This document shows, piece after piece, positions 7,847-18,272 of a stretch of DNA of 64,000 nucleotides (position 1 is the first letter of the stretch; each line of letters opens with the position of its first letter). Position numbers and translations under genes: made by a program. The stretch covers positions 177,247 through 241,246 of the forward strand of contig NZ_JADCNH010000003.1 in the NCBI RefSeq assembly GCF_018904615.1, written 5' to 3'. This stretch comes from Verticiella alkaliphila (lineage in GTDB: Bacteria > Pseudomonadota > Gammaproteobacteria > Burkholderiales > Burkholderiaceae_B). The notes beneath the pieces were generated by a model. It was not told the DNA's origin. It did no database searches and saw nothing but the letters and a program-made list of their open reading frames with translations.

Positions 7847-10102
7847 ATGGACGGCTCGCCCGACCTCCTCCAACGCTACACCCAGCAACGCGACGCCGGC
7901 GACACCGCCGGCGCCCGGGCCACGCTCGCCCTGGCCCTGCAGACGCCGCGCTACCGCGCTCCCGCTCTCGTCGAGCACGCGCTCCTGCAGTTGCGCGCCC
8001 AGCGGCCGCAGCCTGCGTTCCTGGCGCTGGCCGAGGCCATGCGCACGCTGCATGACGAGCCCAGCCTGGCCGCGCTACTGGGGCGCGCCGCGATGGATCA
8101 GCAACAGCCTGCGCTGGCCGCCCGCCTGCTCGACGCCGCCTGGGTGCGCCACGCCGGCCACCTGCAACTGCGCACCATCCAATGGGCGGCCCGCGTGGCG
8201 TCCCAGCCCCCGGTGCAGACCGCGCGGCAGATGCACGCGGCGTGGCCGCACATGCAGGCTGACGAACGCCGCTTCGTGAGCGAGCAGCTCCAACGCATGC
8301 GCGCGCCCTTGCCGGAGGAGCCCGCCGCCTCGCCCACGCCTAACGCGCCTGACACGCAGACCGAGACGCCCACGCGCACGCCCGGCACCTGGTCGCTCGC
8401 CCCGGCAGCACCGACCACGACCCGCCTCGCGCGCCCCGGGCATCGCGCCGCCCCGCCGCCCAGCACCGCACGGCCGGTGGACGTGCTCATCCCCGTCTAC
8501 AACGGGGGCGAAGCCGTCATGGCCTGCCTGCGCACGGTGCTGCAGCACATCCGAGCCAACCGCACCCCGCACCGCGTGATCGTGCTGGACGACGCGAGCA
8601 CCGACCGCGCGCTTCAGACCATGCTGCGCGACCTGGCGGCCAAGGGCCACATCGCGCACGTGCGCCAGCCGGAGAACCTGGGCTTCATCGGCAACATCAA
8701 TCACGGCATGCAGCTGAACCCGGATCACGACGTGGTCTGGCTCAACGCCGACACGCGCGTACATGGCAATTGGCTGGACCGCCTGCGCGCAGCCGCCTAC
8801 GCGAGCAAGGCCACCGCCACCGCCACGCCCTTTTCCAACAACGGCGAGCTGCTGAGCTTTCCGGTGATGCGCGAGCGTGCGGCCATGCCGAACGACGCCG
8901 AGCTTGCGCAATTGAACACCGCCGCCCAGACCCTGCCCGCCAAGCCCGTGCCCATCGAGGTGGGCTGCGGCTTCTGCTTCTTCATCAAGCGGGCCGCGCT
9001 CGATGCCGTGGGCCTGCTCGACGGCGAGCACCTGCAACGCGGCTACGGCGAAGAAACCGACTGGTGCCTGCGCGCCCGCGCGCTGGGCTGGCAACACGTC
9101 GCGGCCACGAATGTGTTCGTGACGCACGAGGGCGGCGTGTCGTTTGGGGATGAGAAGCCCCTGCGCGTGAAGCACAACAATGCCGTGCTGCGCCGCCGCT
9201 ACCCCGAAGCCGAAGCGCGGTTCCACCGCTTTGTACGGCTGGATCCGCTGCACCCGGCCCGCCAGGCCTTGCAGCGCGCCCGGCTGAAAGCCGTGGCGGC
9301 CCGCCTGCGCGCCGGCCCTCCGGGCGATCGGCAGCTGTGCATTGCCGACCCGCGTCGCGCTTACCTGGGCCTGCCGGCAGAATCGGCACGCCTGCGCCTG
9401 GATTGGCGTCTTCAAGGTCAGACCGAGATCCGCGCCACCGTGCACGCCGAGTCAGGCACGCTACCTGTGCAGCTGGACTACACCCTGCCCGCCGACACCG
9501 AGGCACTGCGCCGCGATCTAAAGACACTGGGTGTGAACGGCATCACGTTCGCGCATTCCCAAGGCGCGCCCGCCCTGCTCGCGGGCCTTCCCGCCACGCT
9601 CAAGCTGCCGCAGGCGGTGCGGACAAGCGCGTGGCCCGCCGAGCCCATCGCCGCCACGCCGGCGGTGACGAACGCGATCACCGGTGCCGCCACTGCGGCA
9701 GACGCCGCCCCGCTCGCTCTCCTCGTGGCGGACGCGCCTGGTGACGCAGCGCTCGCCGAACGATGGCTGGCCCTGGCCCGGCAGTGGGCCCGACGCCCCG
9801 GCCCGAGCCCCTTGCTGCTCCTGCCCGCCACCTCTGCCTGGTGGCCTGCCCTGCAAGCCACGGGCATCGCCCGCGCCCTGCCGGAAGTGGAAGGCCTCAT
9901 CTTGCCCGAGTGCCTGCAACTGTCGGGCTGCGTAGCCGCCCTGAGTCTGGAGCTTGCGCCAGACGCATACTGGATGGCCCCTCACCTATCCTCACACGCC
10001 GGCATCCCTTTGTATGCTCCCCCGTCAGCCACTGCGCAGGACGCAGGCGCCCACGGCCTTGCCGCCCTCGTTCCTCCTACCGGCTGGCCGCTCGCGGCCT
10101 GA
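7847..10102 (+). CDS. Large GT2-family glycosyltransferase
   Basis: 751 aa from the ATG at 7847 (MDGSPDLLQRYTQQRDAG); an upstream extension covers the terminator hairpin and is rejected. Residues 1-160 are Ala-rich helices resembling TPR-like repeats, followed by a Pro/Thr linker. The GT2 catalytic domain spans about 205-450: DVLIPVYNGGEAV, VLDDAST, VVWLNADTRVHGNWL and EETDWCLRARALGW match rhamnosyltransferase-like inverting GT-A enzymes. The roughly 300-residue C-terminal region is not recognised. Host-like G+C. It is followed after 48 bp by a second GT2 gene, so the two probably form one operon. Substrates are unknown. Confidence 0.88.
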   Translation: MDGSPDLLQRYTQQRDAGDTAGARATLALALQTPRYRAPALVEHALLQLRAQRPQPAFLALAEAMRTLHDEPSLAALLGRAAMDQQQPALAARLLDAAWVRHAGHLQLRTIQWAARVASQPPVQTARQMHAAWPHMQADERRFVSEQLQRMRAPLPEEPAASPTPNAPDTQTETPTRTPGTWSLAPAAPTTTRLARPGHRAAPPPSTARPVDVLIPVYNGGEAVMACLRTVLQHIRANRTPHRVIVLDDASTDRALQTMLRDLAAKGHIAHVRQPENLGFIGNINHGMQLNPDHDVVWLNADTRVHGNWLDRLRAAAYASKATATATPFSNNGELLSFPVMRERAAMPNDAELAQLNTAAQTLPAKPVPIEVGCGFCFFIKRAALDAVGLLDGEHLQRGYGEETDWCLRARALGWQHVAATNVFVTHEGGVSFGDEKPLRVKHNNAVLRRRYPEAEARFHRFVRLDPLHPARQALQRARLKAVAARLRAGPPGDRQLCIADPRRAYLGLPAESARLRLDWRLQGQTEIRATVHAESGTLPVQLDYTLPADTEALRRDLKTLGVNGITFAHSQGAPALLAGLPATLKLPQAVRTSAWPAEPIAATPAVTNAITGAATAADAAPLALLVADAPGDAALAERWLALARQWARRPGPSPLLLLPATSAWWPALQATGIARALPEVEGLILPECLQLSGCVAALSLELAPDAYWMAPHLSSHAGIPLYAPPSATAQDAGAHGLAALVPPTGWPLAA

Positions 10103-10150
10103 TCGCATCATGCCCCACCCGAGTTCCGCGGCGCCCGCCGCCCGCTTGTC

Positions 10151-12652
10151 ATGCTGACTACCGTCACTCCCCCCACCGGCGTAGCCGGTGCCATCACCGG
10201 CCTGTATGAAGACGTCCTGCAAGGCTGGGCGCTAGACGCCACGCAGCCCGGCGTGCGCCTGGCCGTGGAGGTGTATATCGACGGCGCTTTCGTGGCGCTG
10301 GCCCGCGCCGACCGCGCCCAGCCCCACGATGCCGAGGACGACGGCGACGGCTTTCATGGCTTTGCCATCGAATTGCGCAAGACTTGGCTGGAAGACGCCC
10401 GCCACATCGCCGTGCGCGTAGCCAACCAGGGCCCCTGGCTGGAAGGCACGCTGGTGTTGCCCGCGCAAGCCCCCAAAGAGCCCCCCGTGGGGCATTCCCA
10501 GGTCTGGTACCCCGGCGGCCTGGCCGTAACCGGCTGGGCGTGGGATCCGGACGCACCCGAGCGGCACATCGACGTAGTAGCGCTGAAGGACGGCAAGGTC
10601 ATCGCCCGCTCCACGGCCAATCGCCCCCACCCCGCCCTGATCCACCGCGACAGCGCCGAACACGGATTCCTGCTGGACTTGCCCTGGGCGCTCGCCGATG
10701 GCGAAGTGCATACCGTGGCCTTGCAGGACGACCAGGGCCGCCCGCTGGCCGGCAGCCCCATCACCGTGTGTACCCTGCCCGAAGGCATGCAGGCCCTGCT
10801 GCGCCGCCACTGGCCCGGCAAGCCCGATGACCCCGAACTGGCCCTGATGCTGCGCCTGGCCGAAGACCAGGACCGCCGCGCGCCGCGCACCATCGGCTTT
10901 GCGCACTATCACGAGTGGTTTGGCGTGCACCAGAAGCCCGCGCCCCTGCGCGACGGCCCAGGACGCGCCCTGAAGGCCGGCGTGCTGCTGTACGGCAGCG
11001 TCGAAGCAGGCGAACTGGATTCGGACGCCGCGCAAGCCCAGGCCAACGCCGCCGCCGAAGCCACCAGCCGCGCCAGCCTGGAGGCCCAGCGCCAGCCCGC
11101 CCACGCCATCGTGCGCGCCGAGCCCGGCCGCCTGCCCCAGGCCCTGCACCAGCTGCTGATGCAGGACGCCGACGCCGTCATCCCCCTGCACGTGGGCGAT
11201 CACCTGCCGCCGCACGCCATCGACACCCTGCTAGCCGTACTGGCCGGTGATGCAGACGCCACCCAAGCCCTGGGCGTGCGCCTGCAACCCACACGCGGCG
11301 CAGCCCCCGACGGCTGGCACGAGCGCCACGAGACAGGCCAGACGTTCGATGCGCCCGCCTGGGCCTACGCCGACACCGATTGCGACAGCCCCGATGGCCG
11401 CCGTGCCCACCCGTGGCTCAAGCCCGCGTGGGACATCGACCTTTTCCTGGGCGCAGACATCGTCACGCCCGGCGCCATCTGGAGCGCGGACATCATCCGC
11501 CGTGTCTTCACGCTGGGCACGCACCCACCCGCGGGCGAGATCCACGACTTGGCCGCCGCCATCGCGCTAGCCACCACGCGCATCCAGGGCATCGTGGCCC
11601 ACGTGCCGCGCGTGCTGCACCATCAGCGCGCCACGGCGCCCACCAGCCCCGAGCTGCACACCCCCAGCCCCGCCCGCCACGCCGCCATGCAATGGCTGGC
11701 CAGCGAGCTCGCGCCGGGCGCGGATGTGACGAGCAACCCCGATCACCCCGCCCTGCTGCAAACCTGGTGGCCCCTGCCCGCAGACGGCGAGCTGCCCAAA
11801 GTCAGCCTGATCGTGCCCACGCGCGATCACGTCAAGCTGCTGCGCGCGTGCGTAGAAGGCCTCCTGAACGAGACGGACTATCCCAACAAGGAAATTATCG
11901 TCGTCGACAACGACTCCACGTGCCCAGACACCCTGGCCTACATGGAAGAGATCCAGACCCGCGGCGTGGTGGTGCTGCGCTACCCCCACCCCTTCAACTA
12001 TTCCGCCATCAACAACTTTGCCGTGGAGCACGCCACCGGCGAGATCCTGGGCCTCATCAACAACGACATCGAGGTGATCGAGCCGAATTGGCTACGCACC
12101 ATGGTGGCGCAGTTGCTGCAGCCGGGTGTGGGAATCGTGGGGGCGAAGCTGCTGTGGCCGAATGGGATGGTGCAGCATGCGGGGGTGGTGGTGGGGGTGA
12201 ATGGCCTCGCCGCCCACGCCGGCTACGGCTGGCGAGACGACGATGCCGGCTACCTGGCGCTGAACCACCTACATCGCCAGCAAGCTGCCGTCACAGCGGC
12301 ATGTCTGCTGACGCGCAAGTCGCACTACGCCCAGAGCGGCGGCCTGGATGCCGACCGATTCGTCGTCGCGTTCAACGATGTGGACTTTTGCCTGCGCACC
12401 GGCAGAGACCAGACCATCGTGTGGAACTCCACCGCCAAACTCATCCATGCCGAATCCGCCACCCGTGGCAAGGACAACGAAGCGATGAAGCGCGCCCGAG
12501 CGAACCGGGAACACATGACAGCAAGGACGAGATTCCATTCTCTGATACCCACAACCCAATACCATCGAGCACTCAACCATGACTGGGGTGGCGCACCTTA
12601 TGCAGGCGTGAACATATCGCCCGTCAGTGCCGTACGGCAAAAATCGCAATGA
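10151..12652 (+). CDS. GT2-family glycosyltransferase with tandem N-terminal beta modules; left cassette junction
   Basis: 833 aa. Residues about 10-210 contain two similar units of about 95 aa, each with a GWA-x-D core (LQGWALDATQPG; VTGWAWDPDAPE), probably beta-sandwich modules. The GT2 domain lies at about 540-790 with VSLIVPTRDHVKLL, VVDNDST, ILGLINNDIEVIEPNWL and FNDVDFCLRTG. The first 2.3 kb use host-like GC-rich codons. From about 12.5 kb to the stop the composition drops and stays low in the following genes, so the 3' end looks recombinant. The stop overlaps the next start by 4 bp (ATGA). Confidence 0.88.
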   Translation: MLTTVTPPTGVAGAITGLYEDVLQGWALDATQPGVRLAVEVYIDGAFVALARADRAQPHDAEDDGDGFHGFAIELRKTWLEDARHIAVRVANQGPWLEGTLVLPAQAPKEPPVGHSQVWYPGGLAVTGWAWDPDAPERHIDVVALKDGKVIARSTANRPHPALIHRDSAEHGFLLDLPWALADGEVHTVALQDDQGRPLAGSPITVCTLPEGMQALLRRHWPGKPDDPELALMLRLAEDQDRRAPRTIGFAHYHEWFGVHQKPAPLRDGPGRALKAGVLLYGSVEAGELDSDAAQAQANAAAEATSRASLEAQRQPAHAIVRAEPGRLPQALHQLLMQDADAVIPLHVGDHLPPHAIDTLLAVLAGDADATQALGVRLQPTRGAAPDGWHERHETGQTFDAPAWAYADTDCDSPDGRRAHPWLKPAWDIDLFLGADIVTPGAIWSADIIRRVFTLGTHPPAGEIHDLAAAIALATTRIQGIVAHVPRVLHHQRATAPTSPELHTPSPARHAAMQWLASELAPGADVTSNPDHPALLQTWWPLPADGELPKVSLIVPTRDHVKLLRACVEGLLNETDYPNKEIIVVDNDSTCPDTLAYMEEIQTRGVVVLRYPHPFNYSAINNFAVEHATGEILGLINNDIEVIEPNWLRTMVAQLLQPGVGIVGAKLLWPNGMVQHAGVVVGVNGLAAHAGYGWRDDDAGYLALNHLHRQQAAVTAACLLTRKSHYAQSGGLDADRFVVAFNDVDFCLRTGRDQTIVWNSTAKLIHAESATRGKDNEAMKRARANREHMTARTRFHSLIPTTQYHRALNHDWGGAPYAGVNISPVSAVRQKSQ

Positions 12653-13251
12653 GAACGACCTACAACGATTTGGCACCAATTGTGCCGATGCTGCGCGAAC
12701 GCGGCACGAAGACCCTACTGCATGTGGGCTGCGGCAGCGCACCTCGCTCTCGGCTTCCCAAGTGTTTTCAGGCCCCCGACTGGCGAGAGGTACGTCTCGA
12801 TATAGATAGGAGGGTGAAGCCTGACATCGTGGCAACACTTACGGACCTTAGTGTTGTCGACGCAGACAGCGTTCATGCCGTGTGGTCATCTCACAATATC
12901 GAACATTTGGAAGGGTACGAGGTAGCAACAGCGCTAAAAGAATTCCACCGGGTGCTCCGTCCCGGCGGCTTTGTTTTGATCACGCTCCCGGATCTATTCC
13001 AAATCGCACAGATGATCGTAGATGGCAAGGCCGGTCAAGTTATCTACACGTCCCCCGCTGGCCCTATCACTCCACTCGATATGCTGTTCGGTCACCAAGC
13101 ATCCATAGCCAGAGGTGAACATTACATGGCACATCGGACAGGCTTCACTGCAAATCGCCTCCATCAAGAACTTGTAAATGAAGGCTTTGCAGATGTAAGA
13201 GTGATGCGAGGGGAGTCTTACGACCTCTGGGGCGTCGCTATAAAACAGTAA
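12649..13251 (+). CDS. Class I SAM-dependent methyltransferase
   Basis: 200 aa. The SAM-binding loop is LLHVGCGSAPRS (residues about 24-35), followed by EVRLDID (acidic residue for the SAM ribose) and the Methyltransf_11-type segment VWSSHNIEHLEG with FHRVLRPGGFVLITLPD. Its start overlaps the stop of the upstream GT2 gene by 4 bp, implying translational coupling. It probably methylates a sugar or other cell-surface intermediate, but the substrate cannot be inferred. It is the first full gene with the low-GC composition of the cassette. Confidence 0.88.
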   Translation: MRTTYNDLAPIVPMLRERGTKTLLHVGCGSAPRSRLPKCFQAPDWREVRLDIDRRVKPDIVATLTDLSVVDADSVHAVWSSHNIEHLEGYEVATALKEFHRVLRPGGFVLITLPDLFQIAQMIVDGKAGQVIYTSPAGPITPLDMLFGHQASIARGEHYMAHRTGFTANRLHQELVNEGFADVRVMRGESYDLWGVAIKQ

Positions 13252-13400
13252 AGTTACTTGAGACATTTAGCTCAAAGTCCGCGTTTCCGGGGACCCATGA
13301 CCACTTACCGTGTACAGCTGCACAGCGACCCATAGTCAATGAGCACAGCATTTCGCCCCCCCGAACGCTCACGCATACTCACTGAGACCCATCGACGCGA

Positions 13401-16160
13401 ATGATCAATTTGAACCAGAGACCGCCCAAACGTGTGTGCCTAGTCACCCAAGAACTTCCAGGCGTAGGTCCATCTGGAGGCATCGGCACAGCTTTCCAAG
13501 AGCTCGCCATAGTCCTCGCTGAAAATGGCTACAAGGTAGACGTCCTATATGCTGGTGAGGCGAGCAGTCCAATTCCGCAAATCTATGCCCAGAATGGGAT
13601 ATCAGTCAATTTCGTGGAGTTCAGTGCATACACTTGGTCGAGCACCCCCCTAAGTCGATCCTACGCAATTTACCAAACCTTACGAAATAAAGTTGGGCAA
13701 TACTTCGCCATTCACTTTCACGAATATGGCGGCCTGGCATTCTACGCACTTAAAGCAAAAAAGCTCCTGAACTTGTTTCGTGATACGGCGCTAATAGTGC
13801 AGACGCATGGCCCAACGCGATGGGCGTTAGCATCTAATATGTCGCCTATTCGCCACCCCGATCAGCTCTTGATCGACTACATGGAAAAGAGGTCCGTGGG
13901 AGAAGCGGACCTGGTGGTTAGCCCAAGCCAGTATTTACTCGACTGGATGACGGAGAATGGCTTTCCGAAACCTCGGACGGCAACGGTCATTCCAAATATC
14001 TCAACACCTGTTCAAACCAAAGGCGAGCACGCTCGAGAGCATAGAGAAGTAAAAGAAATTATTTTTTTCGGAAGGCATGAATTTAGAAAAGGAATCTCTA
14101 CATTTACCGAGGCCGTGACCAAAATACGCGAAGAAATCGGAGAAAAAAAGGTCATCGTCACATTCCTAGGCCAACCCAGCGAAATCAACGGGTCGCCCTC
14201 CGAAATTTGGCTCACTGAGCGTACGCGGCTGTGGGATTTCCCTATCCGACTTCTGACGAATATGTCACGTGATGACGCTACACAATACATTGCCGAAAGA
14301 CCGAGTGCACTCGTTATCGTCCCGTCTACACAAGAAAACTCACCTTACACAGTGTTGGAAAACCTTGTTCAGGGGACACCGTTAATAACGTCGAGCCGAG
14401 GGGGAGCGATCGAGTTAATACCCGAAGAGCTACGCGAGAGCATGACTTTCGACGGGTCTGCCAATGACCTAGCGATAAAAATTTCGTCGGCATTGACCAC
14501 CGGAATCCAGACGAGCGCACCGGCTATGTCGGTCGACTCCGTGCGTAAACGCTGGTTAGACGCTCATACGCGGGTGCAAAAAAATCCCGAGAATATCTCT
14601 AAGAGCCTTCAGTCGAAAATCCAGCCAAAAGTCGTCTTAGGAATTACGCACTATGAGCGACCTCAGAAATTGCTTCAAGCTGTCTATAGTGTGCTGAACC
14701 AAACATACGACAACATCAGCATATTTGTTCTAGACGATGGCTCGAGTTCCAACGAAGCTAACGCTACCCTTGATCGAATACAACGAATCATCGCTCCCTA
14801 TGGCGGGCGAGTGATCCGCCAGAGCAACAAGTATCTAGGCGCAGCAAGAAATCGAATTGCAAAGGAAAGTGCGTCGGAGTACTTAATATTTCTTGACGAC
14901 GACGACCTTGCTTTGCCCAGCATGGTTGAGACCCTAGTCACCGCCGCGCAGAACTCGCCCGGCTCCATCATCGCGCCCCTAAATCTATCGATGGAAGAAT
15001 CTCGACGTGGAGCCGCGCTTGTCCACCCAGAGGGATTCCAACAGAAAGTGAGTCATTTTGTATCTGGGGGCCCAATTTCCACAGTTCCATATGCGAACTA
15101 TCTAAGCTCGGCCACCGCGCTGTTCCCTCGAGAGGTGTTCGATCGGTTGGGGGGATATTCCGAACTTCAAGGAGTGGGCTTTGAAGACTTTGAACTATTC
15201 GCGCGCGCGCTTCAGTGTCGAGTACCCATCGAGGTGATTCCCGAAGCGTTATATCTATATGAAACAGACCGTCCCAGCATGATCTCTTCAACTCCTGCTA
15301 TGGCCAATTTGTCTCGGGTTCTGGGCGTAATTGACATCCAGGCCTTCCCCAGTGAGTGGATGGACCTCCTGGGGTGCGTGGGAGCAGAGCACATTGATGA
15401 AAGCGTGAAAGGAAGAGCTTCGTGGCTGGAGCAGGTTTCTCCGAATCGCTCTGAACTTGCGCGTATCAGACATGCTGAGCCAAACTCAGAAGAACGGTTT
15501 AGAGCTTTAGCGGATTACGCACACAAGATAGGCGCATTCCGCATGTCTTCCGCCTGGAAGATTGCCAACGTTACACCCAAAGATAAAGTGGCATACGCGC
15601 TGGGCGTGGATTTCCAGAATAAGCAGCCGCAAGCAGAACGCGAGATGAAAATTCCGGCGCGAGCTTATCAACCCACGGCATACTCACTATCGGCCTGCTT
15701 CGACTCCCATGCCACCGCTGACGTGCACTGGGCTATCTCCGAAAGAAAGGGAGCTACGCTAATCGTGTCGACAGTCCAGAATAGCACGTGGTTGAGCCTG
15801 GAATGCATATTCGATACTGCTGATTTATTAGAACAGGGCGTCGTAGAGATAGATATAGACACTTCCTCCGCATCCGCTTTCGAAGGAGTGTCGCTGTTGC
15901 GCCGTCAACGAGACACCATTATGGAAGATTCTGAGCTCGTCGCATATTCAGTCCAAGGTGAGCAAAAGTTAAGCTTTACCTTTCGAGCGAACCGGACGGT
16001 ACCAGACGCAGCCGCGAGCTCTTACCGATTCATCATGTTCTTACCGATTAGGGCCCTATCGCTGACTGTTTTCGGCGTGCAATGTAACGTCCGCGCAGCT
16101 CCGCACTCTGCTGCTAGTTCTCTCGAGACATCCCAAAGTAGTTTCAAACAGGTGGCGTAG
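13401..16160 (+). CDS. Bifunctional GT4-GT2 glycosyltransferase
   Basis: 919 aa. The N-terminal half (about 1-400) is GT4-like: VCLVTQELPGVGPSGGIGTA, FFGRHEFRKGI, and the donor-site region PSTQENSPYTVLENLVQGTP. The C-terminal half holds a GT2 domain from about residue 410 (LGITHYERPQKLLQAVYSVL, VLDDGSSS, LGAARNRIAKE, LIFLDDDDLA, GVGFEDFELFARAL). Roughly 200 further C-terminal residues are unassigned. Such fusions usually add successive sugars of one glycan. The same architecture occurs in the oppositely oriented gene at 18273-21002. The AUG at 13401 lies 149 bp after the methyltransferase gene. Confidence 0.88.
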   Translation: MINLNQRPPKRVCLVTQELPGVGPSGGIGTAFQELAIVLAENGYKVDVLYAGEASSPIPQIYAQNGISVNFVEFSAYTWSSTPLSRSYAIYQTLRNKVGQYFAIHFHEYGGLAFYALKAKKLLNLFRDTALIVQTHGPTRWALASNMSPIRHPDQLLIDYMEKRSVGEADLVVSPSQYLLDWMTENGFPKPRTATVIPNISTPVQTKGEHAREHREVKEIIFFGRHEFRKGISTFTEAVTKIREEIGEKKVIVTFLGQPSEINGSPSEIWLTERTRLWDFPIRLLTNMSRDDATQYIAERPSALVIVPSTQENSPYTVLENLVQGTPLITSSRGGAIELIPEELRESMTFDGSANDLAIKISSALTTGIQTSAPAMSVDSVRKRWLDAHTRVQKNPENISKSLQSKIQPKVVLGITHYERPQKLLQAVYSVLNQTYDNISIFVLDDGSSSNEANATLDRIQRIIAPYGGRVIRQSNKYLGAARNRIAKESASEYLIFLDDDDLALPSMVETLVTAAQNSPGSIIAPLNLSMEESRRGAALVHPEGFQQKVSHFVSGGPISTVPYANYLSSATALFPREVFDRLGGYSELQGVGFEDFELFARALQCRVPIEVIPEALYLYETDRPSMISSTPAMANLSRVLGVIDIQAFPSEWMDLLGCVGAEHIDESVKGRASWLEQVSPNRSELARIRHAEPNSEERFRALADYAHKIGAFRMSSAWKIANVTPKDKVAYALGVDFQNKQPQAEREMKIPARAYQPTAYSLSACFDSHATADVHWAISERKGATLIVSTVQNSTWLSLECIFDTADLLEQGVVEIDIDTSSASAFEGVSLLRRQRDTIMEDSELVAYSVQGEQKLSFTFRANRTVPDAAASSYRFIMFLPIRALSLTVFGVQCNVRAAPHSAASSLETSQSSFKQVA

Positions 16161-16252
16161 AACTGGGAAGAGCCGTATTAGACCTAAAGGCGCAGCTCAA
16201 CCATCAGCAACCATCAACATACCAATATTCCATATATCCTTCTTCATCAACG

Positions 16253-17107
16253 ATGCATAGAATCATTAAATTGAAAGAGTGGGGAGTTAACGTCGACGAA
16301 CAACGCGTACCCACGCCTGAGTACTTGGCGCACACTGATGGCTCTATTGGCGCGGGCCCCTATCGTCTGCGTACTGACTCAGATGGATTTATACACGACG
16401 GCCGCGACAAGCCCAACGAGAATACGCCGTCAATCATTTTTCTAGGATCCAGCATTACCGAGTGCATGTTTTTACCCGAAGGACACAGATTATCTGACTG
16501 CGTTCAGGCGGAACTCAACGCCATGGGGACGCCATTTAGTGTACGTAACGGGGGAGTCTCAGGAACAACCTTGTTGCATGCTTTTCTGTCGCTCTTGGCC
16601 AAGGTCGTTCCTCTCAAGCCAGCAGCAGTCATAATCATGACTGGAATACTCGATATCGAGTGCGCGGAGGACAAACGAGGCTTTTGGACTGACCAACTAT
16701 TCGCCTCGCCGCTGCGCACCACGCCAGAAACTCCGCCGACGTCCAGAGTAACCGTTCCCATAGACTTTTCTGATAGAACGCGGCTCTTGAGAGCGATCGA
16801 TCAGGTTGGGCTGCAGTTTGGAATCACCATCATACACACGACCTTCGCCCACCGGGGTATAGATCAGTTTTCGTCAAGGAACCTGTCTTATTTTCAGGAA
16901 TCTGCTAGAAAAAGATCCTTGGTTAACGAGAATACGCGGCAACACTGTTACGAGACGGATGCGAAGCTCATCGATCTAGAAGCTGAATTTTCAAACCAGT
17001 GCGAAATCTTTTACGATGACTTTCACTTGAATGAACTTGGCGCTCAAACAATGGGACGCGCTATAGCGAAAGAAATTAAAAAAATCCTTGCCGAGACATG
17101 CTCTTAA
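16253..17107 (+). CDS. SGNH/GDSL-type hydrolase
   Basis: 284 aa, cytoplasmic by appearance (no signal peptide). Block I nucleophile region IIFLGSSITECM (GSS in place of GDS), a Gly block NGGVSGTTLLHAF, and block V DDFHLNELGAQ with the Asp-x-x-His pair near residues 258-261 are all in the expected order. The family covers esterases, acetyl-hydrolases and some O-acetyl transferases. Within a glycan cassette, trimming or editing of acyl groups on a sugar is a reasonable guess. Low-GC composition matches its neighbours. Confidence 0.8.
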   Translation: MHRIIKLKEWGVNVDEQRVPTPEYLAHTDGSIGAGPYRLRTDSDGFIHDGRDKPNENTPSIIFLGSSITECMFLPEGHRLSDCVQAELNAMGTPFSVRNGGVSGTTLLHAFLSLLAKVVPLKPAAVIIMTGILDIECAEDKRGFWTDQLFASPLRTTPETPPTSRVTVPIDFSDRTRLLRAIDQVGLQFGITIIHTTFAHRGIDQFSSRNLSYFQESARKRSLVNENTRQHCYETDAKLIDLEAEFSNQCEIFYDDFHLNELGAQTMGRAIAKEIKKILAETCS

Positions 17108-17187
17108 ACGAGTGACTCACTCAAAGTCTAAACTTGCAGCTCGAGACTTTACTCTTGCTGCTAAAGAAATAAAGATTCGGATCATTA

Positions 17188-18219
17188 ATGACTATACTTG
17201 TTACCGGCGGGGCGGGCTTTATCGGAACGCATACCTTAGTAGAACTTGACGCCGCTGATCACTCGTTTGTCGTGGTAGACAACTTTTCGAACAGCAGCCA
17301 GAAAGCCCTGACCGCAGTCGAAAAAATCACAAATAAACCGATTTGTTTTTTTGATGTGGATGTGCGTAACGAAGAGGCTCTGCAGCAAATCTTCGAAAAT
17401 CAAGCGGCAGCTGGGCGCCCGATAACGACAGTAATCCACTTCGCCGCCCTCAAGTCCGTATCAGAGTCTGTATCACATGCGGTGCGATACTACGACAACA
17501 ATATTGGCGGATTACTAAAGCTACTCGGGGCGATGACCAAAAGCAATGTTAATAACATTGTCTTTAGCTCCTCGGCAACCGTCTACGGAGACCCAGAAGC
17601 GCTTCCGTTCGAAGAAAATCACCCAGTACGCCCGAAGAATCCATATGGACATACAAAGGCCATGGCGGAACAGATCTTGGACGATTGGGCGAAACAAGAC
17701 AAAAAAAATAAGGCGATTGCATTAAGATATTTTAACCCAATCGGAGCTCATCCCAGCGGCATCATCGGAGAGGATCCGAACGGAGTTCCAAATAACATTT
17801 TCCCTTATATCACTCGAGTGGCACTTGGACACCTGCCATGGCTTAACATATTCGGCAACGACTACAGTACGGTAGACGGAACGGGAGTCCGAGATTACCT
17901 ACATGTCGTAGATCTGGCAAAGGCGCATGAGTTATCCGTCCGATATCTCGAAAAATCTAGTGAAGGGTTCTTCAAAGCAGTTAACCTCGGCACAGGCACT
18001 GGAACCTCAGTATTTCAGCTAGTCCAGTCTTTTGAGCTACAGTGCGGTGTGAGCATTCCTTACCAGATCGCTACTCGGAGAAACGGGGACGTGTCCAGCG
18101 CCTGGGCGAATCCTCAACTAGCGAAAAACCTTATTGGGTGGACTGCAAAGCTTTCAATCGCCGATATGTGTCGCGACGGATGGAACTGGCAATATAAAAA
18201 TCCGCGCGGGTACAACTGA
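17188..18219 (+). CDS. galE: UDP-glucose 4-epimerase (cassette copy, intact)
   Basis: 343 aa, the normal GalE length. Short-chain dehydrogenase features are complete: NAD-binding GGAGFIGTHT near residue 7, SSSATVYGDP with the catalytic Ser/Thr, YGHTKAMAE with the catalytic Tyr-x-x-x-Lys, and ALRYFNPIGAHPSG. GalE interconverts UDP-Glc and UDP-Gal (or the N-acetyl forms), giving precursors for the glycosyltransferases here. It is a clear paralogue of the frameshifted galE at 25931-26964 but has the A/T-rich codons of the cassette, so it probably arrived with it. It ends 53 bp from the convergent GT4-GT2 gene. Confidence 0.95.
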   Translation: MTILVTGGAGFIGTHTLVELDAADHSFVVVDNFSNSSQKALTAVEKITNKPICFFDVDVRNEEALQQIFENQAAAGRPITTVIHFAALKSVSESVSHAVRYYDNNIGGLLKLLGAMTKSNVNNIVFSSSATVYGDPEALPFEENHPVRPKNPYGHTKAMAEQILDDWAKQDKKNKAIALRYFNPIGAHPSGIIGEDPNGVPNNIFPYITRVALGHLPWLNIFGNDYSTVDGTGVRDYLHVVDLAKAHELSVRYLEKSSEGFFKAVNLGTGTGTSVFQLVQSFELQCGVSIPYQIATRRNGDVSSAWANPQLAKNLIGWTAKLSIADMCRDGWNWQYKNPRGYN

Positions 18220-18272
18220 CTTTAATCGTCTCGCTCTCGATTTTTACGCCTCGGCATCCCAGCTGACTATTT

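Noticed and set aside
12175..12200. G-rich tract that could form a G-quadruplex
   Set aside because: It encodes a conserved GT2 segment (HAGVVVGV) and lies mid-gene; codon choice is enough to explain it.
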